This document shows positions 42,077 through 50,698 of a stretch of DNA of 64,000 bases, one piece after another. Numbering within the stretch: the first letter of the stretch is position 1; each line of letters starts with the position of its first letter. Made by a program: the position numbers and the translations under genes. The stretch spans positions 124,001 through 188,000 of the forward strand of contig JBFLZC010000007.1 of NCBI GenBank assembly GCA_040756375.1, written 5' to 3'. The notes beneath the pieces are model-generated. The model did not search any database. It was not told where the DNA came from and worked only from the letters and a program-made list of their open reading frames with translations. This DNA is from VGSG01 sp040756375. Lineage in GTDB: Bacteria; Desulfobacterota; Desulfomonilia; Desulfomonilales; Desulfomonilaceae.

Positions 42077-42847
42077 ATGCCCGTACGTGTAGAGAAAAAC
42101 GATCATGTCACCACGGTGATCCTTGACCGTCCGGAAGTCAGGAACGCGGTGGATGGGCCCACCGCGCAGGAAATCGCTCAAGCTTTTCGCGACTTCGACG
42201 AAGACGACGATGCGTACGTGGCCGTGTTCTGTGGGGCCGGCGGCCACTTCTGCGCAGGCGCGGACCTCAAGGCATTCTCCAACCCTCAGGAAGCGCGCCA
42301 CAATCGCCTAGACCCCCAAGGAGACGCGCCGATGGGTCCCAGTCGAATGAGGCTGAGCAAACCGGTGATCGCGGCTGTATCAGGGTACGCGGTCGCGGGA
42401 GGCTTGGAACTTGCCCTGTGGTGCGATCTAAGGGTCATGGAAGAGACCGCTACTCTCGGAATCTTCTGTCGTCGTTTTGGTGTGCCCCTTATTGATGGTG
42501 GCACCATTCGCCTACCGCGTCTTATCGGCATGAGCCGCGCGCTCGATCTAATTCTGACCGGGCGGCCTGTTGGAGCACAAGAGGCCTTGGAATTCGGTCT
42601 GGTCAATCGCGTTGTGCCTGATGGCCGGGCAAGAGCCGAAGCCCAAGCGCTCGCCGCTCAGATTGCGGCATTTCCCCAAATGTGTATGCGCAGCGACCGA
42701 TTGAGCGCATACGAACAATGGGACCTGTCATGGAACGAGGCAATGGGAAACGAGTTTGAACGAGGCGTGAAGGTCATCACGAGCGGAGAAACTCTCTCCG
42801 GCGCACAACGCTTCGCCTCCGGAAAAGGCAAACACGGCGCATTTTGA
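42077..42847 (+). CDS. Enoyl-CoA hydratase/isomerase family protein
   Basis: A 256-residue crotonase. Oxyanion-hole segments are GAGGHFCAGADLKAF (about 53-67) and the AVSGYAVAGGLELALWCDLRV helix region (about 100-120). Of the two catalytic Glu of true hydratases, the second region reads FCRRFGVPLIDGGTIRLPRLIG, where the first typical position is Arg/Phe, so hydratase activity is uncertain; an isomerase or other crotonase reaction is possible. The ribosome site AGGAGG is strong. It is transcribed rightward, opposite to the acyl-CoA island that begins across element D. Confidence 0.9.
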   Translation: MPVRVEKNDHVTTVILDRPEVRNAVDGPTAQEIAQAFRDFDEDDDAYVAVFCGAGGHFCAGADLKAFSNPQEARHNRLDPQGDAPMGPSRMRLSKPVIAAVSGYAVAGGLELALWCDLRVMEETATLGIFCRRFGVPLIDGGTIRLPRLIGMSRALDLILTGRPVGAQEALEFGLVNRVVPDGRARAEAQALAAQIAAFPQMCMRSDRLSAYEQWDLSWNEAMGNEFERGVKVITSGETLSGAQRFASGKGKHGAF

Positions 42848-43225
42848 TGCCATTTTGGTTCTCATACCGGTGCGCTATCAAACAGTGATTACGGGTAGGT
42901 CGGGTTGAGCCCAGCGAAACCCGACATGGTGCATTGGGCATGATGTCGGATTTCGTCCCGCCCAGGAAGCGGGACTCAATCCGACCTACGGCTACTGATG
43001 CGCATTCAAAGAGGCAAGATGGGGGAAATCTTCTTTGTGAGAGAGGTACCCCCTCGGCTCAGGCAAGAAATCCCCACGGTTTTCGGAACGCTCATTTCTC
43101 CATTGGAGAAATGAGCATTCCGAAAGATGGTGGAAGTTCTTGGGGAGGGGGTCGGGGAGCCCCGCGTCTCGCGGGGTTACAAGAAGGTCCTCCCCGATCT
43201 TTACCTCCCTGAATGCGAAGCGGTA
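42848..43225. other. Intergenic region between convergent crotonase and acyl-CoA dehydrogenase genes
   Basis: It contains element D copy 2 (42864-42993) and a palindromic stretch near 43080-43125 where GGAACGCTCATTTCTCC is mirrored by GGAGAAATGAGCATTCC, a good 17-bp inverted repeat that could terminate both genes. No gene is supported. Confidence 0.6.
42864..42993. mobile_element. 130-bp MITE-like element D, copy 2
   Basis: This is the second copy of the element at 16712-16841: same orientation, same length, seven differences. It lies 17 bp after the crotonase stop, as the first copy lies at the end of a gene. Both carry GTAGGTCGGGTTGAG / CTCAATCCGACCTAC ends. The remaining bases up to 43225 hold no gene; a small palindrome around TTTCTCCATTGGAGAAA is at about 43094-43110. 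Confidence 0.75.
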
Positions 43226-44365
43226 TCAGAACAATCGGCGGGATATGGTTATTTTTTCGGCTTCTTTGGCGCCTTCATAGATCTCTAGGATTTTGGCGTC
43301 ACGATAAGACCGTTGCACATCGTATTCATCGATGTATCCATAGCCTCCATGCAACTGGAGCGCCTTGTCGCATACCCACACGGCCATTTCTCCGGCAAAG
43401 TACTTGGCCATAGCATTCAGCGAGGGGTTCGTCCGGCCCTGATCCACATACCACGCGGCCTTGTACGTGATGTTTCGGGCCAGTTCGATCTTTGTGGCCA
43501 TCTCGGCAAGTTGGAACTGGACGCCCTGATATGATGCCAAAGGCTGCCCGAAGGTCTTCCGCTCCTGCACGTAACGGAGGGTCCGGTCCAAGGCGCCTTG
43601 GGCCACGCCCACACCTTGCGCGGCCACCGTGGTACGGGTCGCGTCGAAAAAGTGCATGAGCTGATGGAAACCACGGCCCTCTTCGCCCACCAGGTTCTCC
43701 TGGGGCACCCTCACGTCCTCGAACACCACTTCGGCCGTGTCGCTCGCTCGAATGCCCATCTTGCCGCGGATTTTGGTGCTGGAGACTCCAGGTCGGTCGG
43801 CTTCAATTATGATAAGGCTGTGGCGCTGATGCCTTTTCTCCGCTTCAGGGTTCGTAACGCAGAAGGCCACATAGTAGTCGCAGATGGTGCCGTTCGTGAT
43901 AAACATCTTGGTGCCGTTGATCACGTAGTCACTACCATCTTTCACGGCTTTCGTGCGGCCGGCCACCACATCGGTCCCCGCGTCCGGCTCGGTGAACGCG
44001 CCCGCGGAGATCGCTTCGCCGGCAACCAACGGGGGGAGATACTTCTTCTTTTGGGCTTCACTGCCGAAGAAGACGATGTGCTCGGAACCGAAGACCGAGG
44101 CTGTGGTTGCAAGGCAAAGCCCCATGTCTACGCGACTGAGCTGCTCCGTGACCAGGGCAGCTTCCAGGAAGCCATATCCGGGGCCACCGTACTCTTCCGG
44201 TACGACCGCGCCCACCAGCCCGGCTTCACAGGCCTTCTTCCAGAGGTCTCGAGGCCATTTTTCTTCCCGGTCGCACTCCTGAGAATACGCGGGGAACTCG
44301 TTTGATGCGAATTTATACGCCATGTCTTGAATCATGCGCTGTTCTTCGGTCAGATCAAAATCCAT
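43226..44365 (-). CDS. Acyl-CoA dehydrogenase
   Basis: A 379-residue FAD acyl-CoA dehydrogenase of the short/medium-chain type. The N-terminal helical domain is DFDLTEEQRMIQDMAYKFAS; the middle domain has AGAFTEPDAGTDV and YVINGTKMFITNG. The C-terminal domain has RKTFGQPLASYQGVQFQLAEMA and LHGGYGYIDEYDVQRSYRDA. The catalytic base Glu is in IYEGAKEAEKITISR (about residue 365). It introduces the alpha-beta double bond in an acyl-CoA and passes electrons to electron-transfer flavoprotein, whose genes are not in this window. AAGGAGGG precedes the ATG. It is the last gene of the leftward island, 24 bp after the 4-hydroxybutyryl-CoA dehydratase gene. Confidence 0.95.
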   Translation of the reverse strand: MDFDLTEEQRMIQDMAYKFASNEFPAYSQECDREEKWPRDLWKKACEAGLVGAVVPEEYGGPGYGFLEAALVTEQLSRVDMGLCLATTASVFGSEHIVFFGSEAQKKKYLPPLVAGEAISAGAFTEPDAGTDVVAGRTKAVKDGSDYVINGTKMFITNGTICDYYVAFCVTNPEAEKRHQRHSLIIIEADRPGVSSTKIRGKMGIRASDTAEVVFEDVRVPQENLVGEEGRGFHQLMHFFDATRTTVAAQGVGVAQGALDRTLRYVQERKTFGQPLASYQGVQFQLAEMATKIELARNITYKAAWYVDQGRTNPSLNAMAKYFAGEMAVWVCDKALQLHGGYGYIDEYDVQRSYRDAKILEIYEGAKEAEKITISRRLF

Positions 44366-44389
44366 ATCGTCCCTCCTTAACAGACCAGA

Positions 44390-45844
44390 TCATTGTACGG
44401 TAATGGACAGCAAGTTTATCACTTGTTGCATTTTGTCTTCCAGTTCTGCTTGCCTTTCTATCATAATTCTTTGTGCCGCGGGTGGACCCGCGCCGTGCAT
44501 AGACTCGATTAGGTAGCCCACTGCGCCGGCTCCTGCAATCAGGTTCTCTATTAGCCTGAGCACTTTCATGCGATCCACAACCTGATATTTGGGGTTGGCC
44601 GCCAGGTATTTCTTTATATACGGCCCCGTTTCCGGATCGTTGAGATCCGCGGCCGCGGGCATGGTGCCGAGCAGGCCGCCGGCAATATCGGTGGCCAGGC
44701 GGGCTATCTCGTAAGGGAAGCGCGTAACGTTGAGCTTGCACACGTTTGCCAGCAGAAGATCGACTTGATAATTGCCCGCAAGCGTGGGCCAACCCTGGTT
44801 GGAGCAGGCCAAGCCGCACGAGTACAGGGTTTCGTTCAGGTGGACCATCTCCACAATCTTTTCTCTAATATGGCTCGCCTTATCCACGCCATTCATTCGA
44901 GCGATCAACGCGGTGGCCCCAATGAGCACATCCCCCACTCCTACCTTGCAGCCGCCATAACTCTGGCGATGATAAGACGCGAATCGTTCCACCAATATGC
45001 CCGTGAAGTCCACCTGCCCGTCCAGGAATATCCGCTCTTCCGGCACAAACACGTCCTCGAAAACGGTCATGACTTCCTGGCCGCCAAAGATGGGGTTGCC
45101 TACGTCCAGCTTGTATTGCTCCAGCTTCCGGGTATCGCTGGTTTGCCGGCCGTAGATGTATCGCACCCCAGCGGCATTGGTCGGCACCGCGCAGCAGATG
45201 GCCCAGGGCTCCTCACCTGGACGCATTCCCATCGTAGGCATGACGAGAATTTCGTGGGAATTGAGCATACCTGTTTGGTGCAACTTGGCCCCGTTTATCA
45301 CCACCCCGTTGGGTCGCCGCTCTTTAATTCTGAGGAAAAGGTCCGGGTCCACCTGATCTTTGGGTCTGCGACCGCGATCTCCTTTGGGATCGGTCATCGC
45401 GCCGTCTACCACGAGGTCTTCCTGCTGAATCCACTTCCAGTAATCGCTAAAACGGCCATGAAAGTGCGTTCCGTGCTTCTTGTCGCACTCGAAAGTGGTG
45501 CTGTACACCGCGTTGGCCGCGTCCAAGCCCACACAGCGCTGAAAACAGCAGCCGGTCATCGCGCCGCAATAACGCTGCATCTTCACTTTGGTAACGAGGT
45601 CCTGCGCGCTTTCGTGGAGATGCGTGAAGCGGTTGACTTCGTCATTGCACAGGCGTGAATACGAGCGAAGCAGCTCCCGACCTTGTGCATCGTGGGCCGC
45701 GTCGTACGTGAAGGCAACGGCCTTGCGGGAAGGCGCGATGAGCCCGTGCTCGGCCAGTTGGTCGGTTTTCTCTCCGAGTACATGGGCTTCAAGCTCGAGT
45801 GACTCGAGGGATTCGAGGTACTGATCGCCCGTTTTCAAAGCCAT
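44390..45844 (-). CDS. abfD: 4-hydroxybutyryl-CoA dehydratase / vinylacetyl-CoA isomerase
   Basis: A 484-residue enzyme of the HpaB/AbfD flavoprotein fold. The [4Fe-4S] ligands that separate AbfD from HpaB monooxygenases are present: C100 and C104 in GCCFQRCVG, and H and C seven residues apart in HRQSYGGCKVG, matching C99, C103, H292 and C299 of the clostridial enzyme. It dehydrates 4-hydroxybutyryl-CoA to crotonyl-CoA by a ketyl-radical mechanism and is oxygen-sensitive. Upstream in-frame sequence to 45916 is excluded because AAGGAGAG precedes the ATG at 45844. Neighbours (hydratase, FadB, thiolase, ligase) would complete conversion to acetyl-CoA. Hairpin element E lies in its 5' leader. Confidence 0.93.
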   Translation of the reverse strand: MALKTGDQYLESLESLELEAHVLGEKTDQLAEHGLIAPSRKAVAFTYDAAHDAQGRELLRSYSRLCNDEVNRFTHLHESAQDLVTKVKMQRYCGAMTGCCFQRCVGLDAANAVYSTTFECDKKHGTHFHGRFSDYWKWIQQEDLVVDGAMTDPKGDRGRRPKDQVDPDLFLRIKERRPNGVVINGAKLHQTGMLNSHEILVMPTMGMRPGEEPWAICCAVPTNAAGVRYIYGRQTSDTRKLEQYKLDVGNPIFGGQEVMTVFEDVFVPEERIFLDGQVDFTGILVERFASYHRQSYGGCKVGVGDVLIGATALIARMNGVDKASHIREKIVEMVHLNETLYSCGLACSNQGWPTLAGNYQVDLLLANVCKLNVTRFPYEIARLATDIAGGLLGTMPAAADLNDPETGPYIKKYLAANPKYQVVDRMKVLRLIENLIAGAGAVGYLIESMHGAGPPAAQRIMIERQAELEDKMQQVINLLSITVQ

Positions 45845-45942
45845 GATGTTTCTCTCCTTGCATCGAAGAGATGATTCCAGCGGTTGGATAAAGCGCGAGC
45901 ACCAATGCGCGATCAAACAAGCTGCCGGTAGGCGGCGAGCCA

Positions 45943-46001
45943 GGGGTTCTCCTTCTCTTCGGACGACGCGAGGCCGTCGGACCTTCGTTCAGGAGATCCC
46001 C
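45943..46001 (-). ncRNA. Conserved hairpin element E, copy 2 (leader of abfD)
   Basis: Read on the lower strand, the segment begins GGGGATCTCCT and ends AAGGAGAACCCC, pairing GGGG/CCCC and CTCCT/AGGAG, with the same inner CGACGGCCTCGCGTCG hairpin as copy 1 (6905-6962). It lies about 98 nt upstream of the abfD start, in sense orientation. Some stem positions differ from copy 1 while pairing is kept. Confidence 0.5.
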
Positions 46002-46021
46002 AGCACGCCGCGGTGACCGTT

Positions 46022-46882
46022 TCACTTAGTTGAAAGCACATTCCTATGATCAACCACGGCGTACGCGTGGCTGAGCACTACCCCGCGGTCGGTGCTGCAC
46101 CGGATCAGGTATCGCCCGCCCGTGTCTTTCCATCCCTCTGTTACGAGCGTGTCGTCGGGATAAACCACGCCTGAGAAACGAGCCTTGAACTCTCTGAACC
46201 GCGCCACATCGCTGTTACAGGCATTGTGGAGTATGGCTCTCACCGCGTAACCGTACGTGCAGAGACCGTGCACAATAGGCCGAGGGAAACCCCCCATTTG
46301 CGCAAATTCCGGGTCCAGGTGCAGAGGGTTGGGATCGCCGTTCAGCCGGTAGAGCGCTGCCTGATTTCCCGGAACAAAGTAGGAGGCAGTGAAAGTCGGA
46401 GCGACTCCTTCCGGCGGATCGAGAGCCTCGGCTTTGGGCCCAGGATTTCCGCCGAAGCCTCCTTCACCCCGGTAGAAGATGCCGCTTTCGGTTTCGACCA
46501 GGGGTTCGCCCCCTTCTGTCATAACCTTCATTCGCCATATGATGAAGGCGCCTTTACCCTTGTCATAGATATCGACAATTCCTCCTTCAACGAGAACGGT
46601 GCCTTCGGGAGGAATCGGGCGATAGAGCTTCACACCCTGCTCCCCATGAATGAACCGGGAATGATCCACGTCCACTTCGCTAAAGAATTTGGTCCATAAC
46701 CCCGTACCCATCACGGTGCCAAAGCTGGGGAAAACCTGTAACCCACCCTTCGCATTCTCATAGATGAACGGGAGTTCGTCCGTTTGTGCGCCGATGCCCA
46801 AAGCATAAAGGACCACATCTTTCCACGTGTATCGAAACGGGACGGGGCCGTACTTCTTGCCAATGAGGTCCAAACGTATCAT
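46022..46882 (-). CDS. MaoC-type hydratase (2-enoyl-CoA hydratase 2 family)
   Basis: A 286-residue protein with two hot-dog domains, like eukaryotic hydratase 2. The N-terminal half carries YALGIGAQTDELPFIYE and FPSFGTVMG; the C-terminal half carries the hydratase-2 motif DPNPLHLDPEFAQMGGFPRPIVHGLCTYG, with the catalytic Asp and His. It would hydrate trans-2-enoyl-CoA to (R)-3-hydroxyacyl-CoA. FadB instead makes the (S) isomer, so this enzyme serves a different branch or branched substrates. It lies in the leftward island between the nitronate-type oxidoreductase and abfD. Confidence 0.92.
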   Translation of the reverse strand: MIRLDLIGKKYGPVPFRYTWKDVVLYALGIGAQTDELPFIYENAKGGLQVFPSFGTVMGTGLWTKFFSEVDVDHSRFIHGEQGVKLYRPIPPEGTVLVEGGIVDIYDKGKGAFIIWRMKVMTEGGEPLVETESGIFYRGEGGFGGNPGPKAEALDPPEGVAPTFTASYFVPGNQAALYRLNGDPNPLHLDPEFAQMGGFPRPIVHGLCTYGYAVRAILHNACNSDVARFREFKARFSGVVYPDDTLVTEGWKDTGGRYLIRCSTDRGVVLSHAYAVVDHRNVLSTK

Positions 46883-47173
46883 TCAAGATTCCTCGTTGCT
46901 GCTTTCCTATGCGTACTCCAACTCAAAGGAGACAAGCGCACTGCTCCCTCCAACGGATGTCAAAAAATATGGAAAAAATGTCGTACAGCCACGCATCGAA
47001 TCCGACCCGATCTCACCCTCCCCGGTCCCCTCCCATCAAGGGAGGGGCTAGGGCTTTGGTAGGCGCCGGCGTCTCTGCCGGTGCATTCCCCTCCCCTGGC
47101 GGAAGGGGCTTGGGGAGGGGACGTAGCGCACGAAACAAGAGGCTCAAGATCAACGCGCAGCACTATGAAGCTG
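46883..47173. other. Intergenic region, no gene
   Basis: Contains a degenerate repeat (GGTAGGCGCCGGCGTCTCTGCCGGTGC at 47057-47083) and purine-rich CCTCCC/GGGAGG stretches (47018-47046 and 47089-47121), which could pair. Confidence 0.5.
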
Positions 47174-48325
47174 TCAGGAAGTCACGTACGTCGGTAGTCT
47201 TTTCGCTATGATTTCCACCGCCTCTTCCACCATCTCTTCCAGCACCTGTCGTGCGGGCTTAATTTCCTTGATCAGACCTGAAATCTGTCCGGCAAGACCG
47301 CCCACATAATCGGTCTTGTGGGCATCGACAAAGCTCCAAAGAAGAGCCGAAGAGATCACCACTTGAGTGGGAAAGGGCAGTGGCTCAAGCCCTGACGAAT
47401 CCCATAGCCTGTGAAACTCGTTCAAGCTCGCTCGCAGGGTCTTGCCCGTGTAGGCCGTGCTGACACGGGTATCCTCATCAGTTGACTTAAGAATACGCTC
47501 CTTGTTCACATCCAGTGCGCCGCCTTCATTGGTGGCCAGGAATCGCGTTCCAACCCAAACACCCACGCAGCCCATAGCCAATGCCGCGGCAAGGCCGCGA
47601 CCATCACCGATTCCTCCCGCGGCCAATACCGGCACAGGCGCAGCCGCGTCGATTGCTTGAGGGAGCAGCGCCATGGTCCCGATTCTGCCGGTGTGACCTC
47701 CACCCTCATGACCCTGAGCAACAATGAGATCTACGCCCGACTGGGCCATACGACGGGCATTCTTTGAATTGCCCGTTATCCCGAGGACTTTCATTCCTAC
47801 TGCATGAGCTTGCTCCACCATGAATCCTGGATTCCCCAGACCTGCGCAAAAAAGAGGAACCCGTTCCTCGATACAAACATCGATGGACTCCCGCGGGCGC
47901 CTTGTGGTCGTGTTCGTCTTGATCATCACATCCACATCAGAGAGCCCCAGGTCGGCCTTGATCTTCTCAATCCACTCTTGATGCGGCTTCGGAATAGACT
48001 TGATTACCGTGCTGAGCGGTATTTCGTCTGCGCGTTGCGCATCAAGCGCGCCTTCGGTATCCAGGCTCTTAGGTAGAAGAAGATCCACCCCGAAGGGCTT
48101 GTCAGTCTTGGCCTTGATCTCCCGAATGGCATCCCGGAGCTCATCCACCGTGAAGCCACTTCCGCCGAGCACTCCAAGCCCGCCGGCTTCCGAAACTGCC
48201 ACAACCAGTTCCACGGGCGCGCCGGTGTTTTCACCTATCAATGTGGGCCCCATGCCGGCGCTCAGAATCGGATATTCGATTCCCAACATGTCGCAAAGGG
48301 CTGTTCTCAATGTTCGCTTACCCAT
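47174..48325 (-). CDS. NAD(P)H-dependent flavin oxidoreductase (nitronate monooxygenase / FabK-like family)
   Basis: A 383-residue FMN TIM-barrel protein of the 2-nitropropane dioxygenase family. Typical phrases are YPILSAGMGP, EAGGLGVLGGSG, IVAQGHEGGGHTGRIGTMALLPQ and PVLAAGGIGDGRGLAAALAMGC, VWVGTRFLATNE. Members include nitronate monooxygenases and FabK enoyl-reductases. Inside a CoA-ester catabolic cluster in an anaerobe, an enoyl-CoA or enoyl-thioester reductase role is more plausible than nitronate oxidation, but this is inference. GAGGAG precedes the ATG. Confidence 0.9.
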   Translation of the reverse strand: MGKRTLRTALCDMLGIEYPILSAGMGPTLIGENTGAPVELVVAVSEAGGLGVLGGSGFTVDELRDAIREIKAKTDKPFGVDLLLPKSLDTEGALDAQRADEIPLSTVIKSIPKPHQEWIEKIKADLGLSDVDVMIKTNTTTRRPRESIDVCIEERVPLFCAGLGNPGFMVEQAHAVGMKVLGITGNSKNARRMAQSGVDLIVAQGHEGGGHTGRIGTMALLPQAIDAAAPVPVLAAGGIGDGRGLAAALAMGCVGVWVGTRFLATNEGGALDVNKERILKSTDEDTRVSTAYTGKTLRASLNEFHRLWDSSGLEPLPFPTQVVISSALLWSFVDAHKTDYVGGLAGQISGLIKEIKPARQVLEEMVEEAVEIIAKRLPTYVTS

Positions 48326-48360
48326 TCCACTCTCCTCTCAATAGAGTCTCTCAGATGGCG

Positions 48361-49038
48361 TCAGATGGGCTTGAGTTTCTTATCCATAGGGCCTGGCGGC
48401 CACCATAGCGCCTCATGCGTTGCTTCGTCAGCCTGAATTCCTCCTAGAACAAATCGAAAGATGAAATCAGCCAACTCATCTACTGTTGCACCTTTCTTGG
48501 GGTGAAACCACATCTTGGTGCGAGTAACCATGGACGCGATCATCACGCCTACGAGCTTTTCATCACATGGCAGAAATACCCCTTGCTCCTGTCCCCTCCG
48601 AAGCACTTTGCGGACGATACGCTCATACGTATCGCGCATGGACACTATGGCGTTCCGGTTGCGACGCGACAGGATGCCGAGCGCCACGTCAAACAGTGCC
48701 TTGCCGGACCTGGGATGGCTCAGGATGGCTTTGACATGACGGGAAATGATGAATCGCAGTTGCTCCACAGCGTCGCCGTCTTGTTCTTCGAGATGCGCAA
48801 TCGGCTCGATTATCTTCGCCATCTCTTCGCGAAGCATCTCGAAGAGGATGGCCTCTTTTGTCTCAAAGTAATTGTAGAGGTTGGCCGGTTGACATCCGTA
48901 GGCACGAGCCAATTCCCGCATTCCGACAGAATGATAGCCATTCTGCCAGAACAGCTTGCGAGCCAAAGCCAAGATTCTTTTCTTCCGGATGTGAGTTCCT
49001 GCCCTTGCCCTACCTTTATTCGGTTCGACTCTGTCCAT
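48361..49038 (-). CDS. TetR-family regulator 1 of the acyl-CoA island
   Basis: A 225-residue TetR regulator. The N-terminal helix-turn-helix (KKRILALARKLFWQNGYHSVGMRELARAYGC..ANLYNYFETKEAIL, residues ~18-62) is followed by an all-helical ligand domain of the TetR_C acyl-CoA-responsive type. By eye, roughly 60-65% of positions match TetR 2 at 59971. A palindrome TGAACGATCATTCA lies 78 bp upstream of its ATG, and the same sequence lies upstream of TetR 2. It probably senses an acyl-CoA and represses the island. GGAGGT precedes the ATG. Confidence 0.92.
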   Translation of the reverse strand: MDRVEPNKGRARAGTHIRKKRILALARKLFWQNGYHSVGMRELARAYGCQPANLYNYFETKEAILFEMLREEMAKIIEPIAHLEEQDGDAVEQLRFIISRHVKAILSHPRSGKALFDVALGILSRRNRNAIVSMRDTYERIVRKVLRRGQEQGVFLPCDEKLVGVMIASMVTRTKMWFHPKKGATVDELADFIFRFVLGGIQADEATHEALWWPPGPMDKKLKPI

Positions 49039-49115
49039 GTTCGAGTACCTCCGTGGAGGCGTTTTTCGGCTCTCCGTTTACCCCTGTGCGATGGCCAGCG
49101 TCATATTGATATTAA

Positions 49116-49129
49116 TGAACGATCATTCA
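49116..49129. promoter_or_regulatory. TetR operator palindrome, site 1
   Basis: TGAACGATCATTCA, a 14-bp inverted repeat centred on GATC with one mismatched pair. The identical 14-mer is at 60758-60771 and a variant is at 61370-61387. It lies upstream of the tetR gene starting at 49038. This suggests autoregulation by one or both TetR proteins. Confidence 0.75.
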
Positions 49130-49309
49130 CATCGTGCCTATCATGCCCCGTCGTGTCAAGCCCTTTTCCCAGTGAGGATTGATACTGTGCACAAACTCAA
49201 GAAAGATATCCGAAGCAATGGTTTCAGTCGGACATCCCATTGCCACATGACCGCTGTGTGAGAATGCCGCAATCCCAGCGACCTACGGCAGAAAGATGCG
49301 ACCATAAGG

Positions 49310-49365
49310 TGCAGGAGCGCAATTCATTGCGCCCGTTACAGGGCGTGATGAATCACGCCCCTACA
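49310..49365. repeat. Snap-back repeat, family A copy 3
   Basis: GCGCAATTCATTGCGCCC and GGGCGTGATGAATCACGCCC occur in opposite order to the copy at 372-426, ending CCCTACA. It lies about 65 bp after the thiolase stop (on the lower strand), as a possible transcript end. Confidence 0.8.
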
Positions 49366-49430
49366 GGCAATCCCACAGGCTGTCAACCAGCGTTGGCAAA
49401 ACGATACAAGAGTATCTTTTGATCGCTTTA

Positions 49431-50633
49431 TTATGTTTCCCGCTCAATGATCGTGGCCACGCCCTGGCCGCCGCCTACACATGCGTTAGCGCAACCGTAC
49501 CGGCCTCCCTTCTTGTTCAGGATGCGGGCCAGAGTCCCTACGAGCCGTATGCCGGTCGCGCCTAGAGCATGACCGATCGCGGTGCCTCCTCCCATCACAT
49601 TGACCCTCTCCGGATCGATTCCCAGTTGCTTAATGCAGTTAAGGGCTACGATGCAGAAAGCCTCGTTTATTTCCCAGTAATCCACGTCCGTTGCCTGCAA
49701 TCCCACTTTATCGAGAGCTTTTCGGCTGGCAGGAACCGGTCCTGAGCCCATGATCGTGGGATCCACGCCTGCGAACCCGATGGCTCGTATGGCGGCCAGC
49801 GGTTTGATCCCTTTTTCTTTTGCCTTCTCACGGGACATCAGGATCATGGCCGTGGCTGCCGCGTTAAGCGGAGATGAATTGCCCGCGGTGATCTGGTGGC
49901 CCTCCTTGAAAGCAGAACGCAATTGCGCCAGACCTTCCAGCGTCGTGTCCCCGCGCACGGCCTGATCCTTATTCACGGTCGTGACCGAGCCGTCTGCCTG
50001 AGGCGCTTCGATGGGGAGGATTTCTCCGTCGAAGAAGCCTTCTTCCTGGGCCTTTGCCGCGAGTTGATGAGATCGAAGCGCCCACTTGTCCATGTCTTCA
50101 CGAGTGAAATCCGTCTGGCTTAGGAGCTTCTGGGCAGTAAGTCCCATGTTGATCGAGGTCATCATGTCCCAATGGAGATATTCCGGAGCCGCGAAAAGGG
50201 CCATATTCGGCGCAATCATTCCGCTGTCGGAGGTCATCCCGCCCATAGGGACCCTGGTCATATGCTCCATTCCGCCCACCATGACAATGTCAGCGTTGTC
50301 CGAGGCTACTTCCAGATAGGCCATATGGATGGCCGCCATGGAGGAGCCGCACTGCTGATCGACGAATTTCGCCGGGATCGTGTCAGGGAAGTTGGCCAGA
50401 AAGATCGGAAAGCGACCTCCGTACGCCCATTGTTCGCCGACTGCGGTCGCGCATCCCACGATGAAATCATCGAGTTCTTTGGGATCTATGCCCTGTCTCT
50501 TGACCAGTTCCGGCAGCAATTTGGCCAGAAGCTCATCGGCCCGCATTTTGCCGAACCAGTCCCTCGCGGGATCTTTGGGACGGGAGCGGGATTGGGCGGT
50601 CCTGAGATATCCGGTAATGACTACGTCTTTCAT
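49431..50633 (-). CDS. Acetyl-CoA acyltransferase / acetyl-CoA acetyltransferase (thiolase)
   Basis: A 400-residue thiolase. The acyl-accepting Cys is in VDQQCGSSMAAIHMA (about residue 89). NEAFCIVALNCIKQLG, GGGTAIGHALGATG (His) and the C-terminal CVGGGQGVATIIE (second Cys) complete the active site. The usual GHPxGxTG reads GHALGATG here. It cleaves 3-ketoacyl-CoA with CoA in the last step of beta-oxidation. It follows fadB by 65 bp on the same strand, as in fadBA pairs. GAGGAG precedes the ATG. Confidence 0.95.
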   Translation of the reverse strand: MKDVVITGYLRTAQSRSRPKDPARDWFGKMRADELLAKLLPELVKRQGIDPKELDDFIVGCATAVGEQWAYGGRFPIFLANFPDTIPAKFVDQQCGSSMAAIHMAYLEVASDNADIVMVGGMEHMTRVPMGGMTSDSGMIAPNMALFAAPEYLHWDMMTSINMGLTAQKLLSQTDFTREDMDKWALRSHQLAAKAQEEGFFDGEILPIEAPQADGSVTTVNKDQAVRGDTTLEGLAQLRSAFKEGHQITAGNSSPLNAAATAMILMSREKAKEKGIKPLAAIRAIGFAGVDPTIMGSGPVPASRKALDKVGLQATDVDYWEINEAFCIVALNCIKQLGIDPERVNVMGGGTAIGHALGATGIRLVGTLARILNKKGGRYGCANACVGGGQGVATIIERET

Positions 50634-50698
50634 CTGAGTCTCCTCTCGCTATCGAAAGTCCTGTTGTGCAATGAAGGTCAGGCGCATGAGGGCCGCGG

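Larger units (their letters stand above)
49039..49430. other. Intergenic region with TetR operator and repeat
   Basis: Promoter region of tetR 1 (operator 49116-49129, AT-rich ATATTGATATTAA on its left). The part next to the thiolase gene holds a family A repeat (49310-49365). No gene is supported. Confidence 0.65.

Noticed and set aside
372..49365. Repeats considered as a CRISPR array
   Set aside because: Copies are single, far apart and palindromic, without regular spacers or cas genes.
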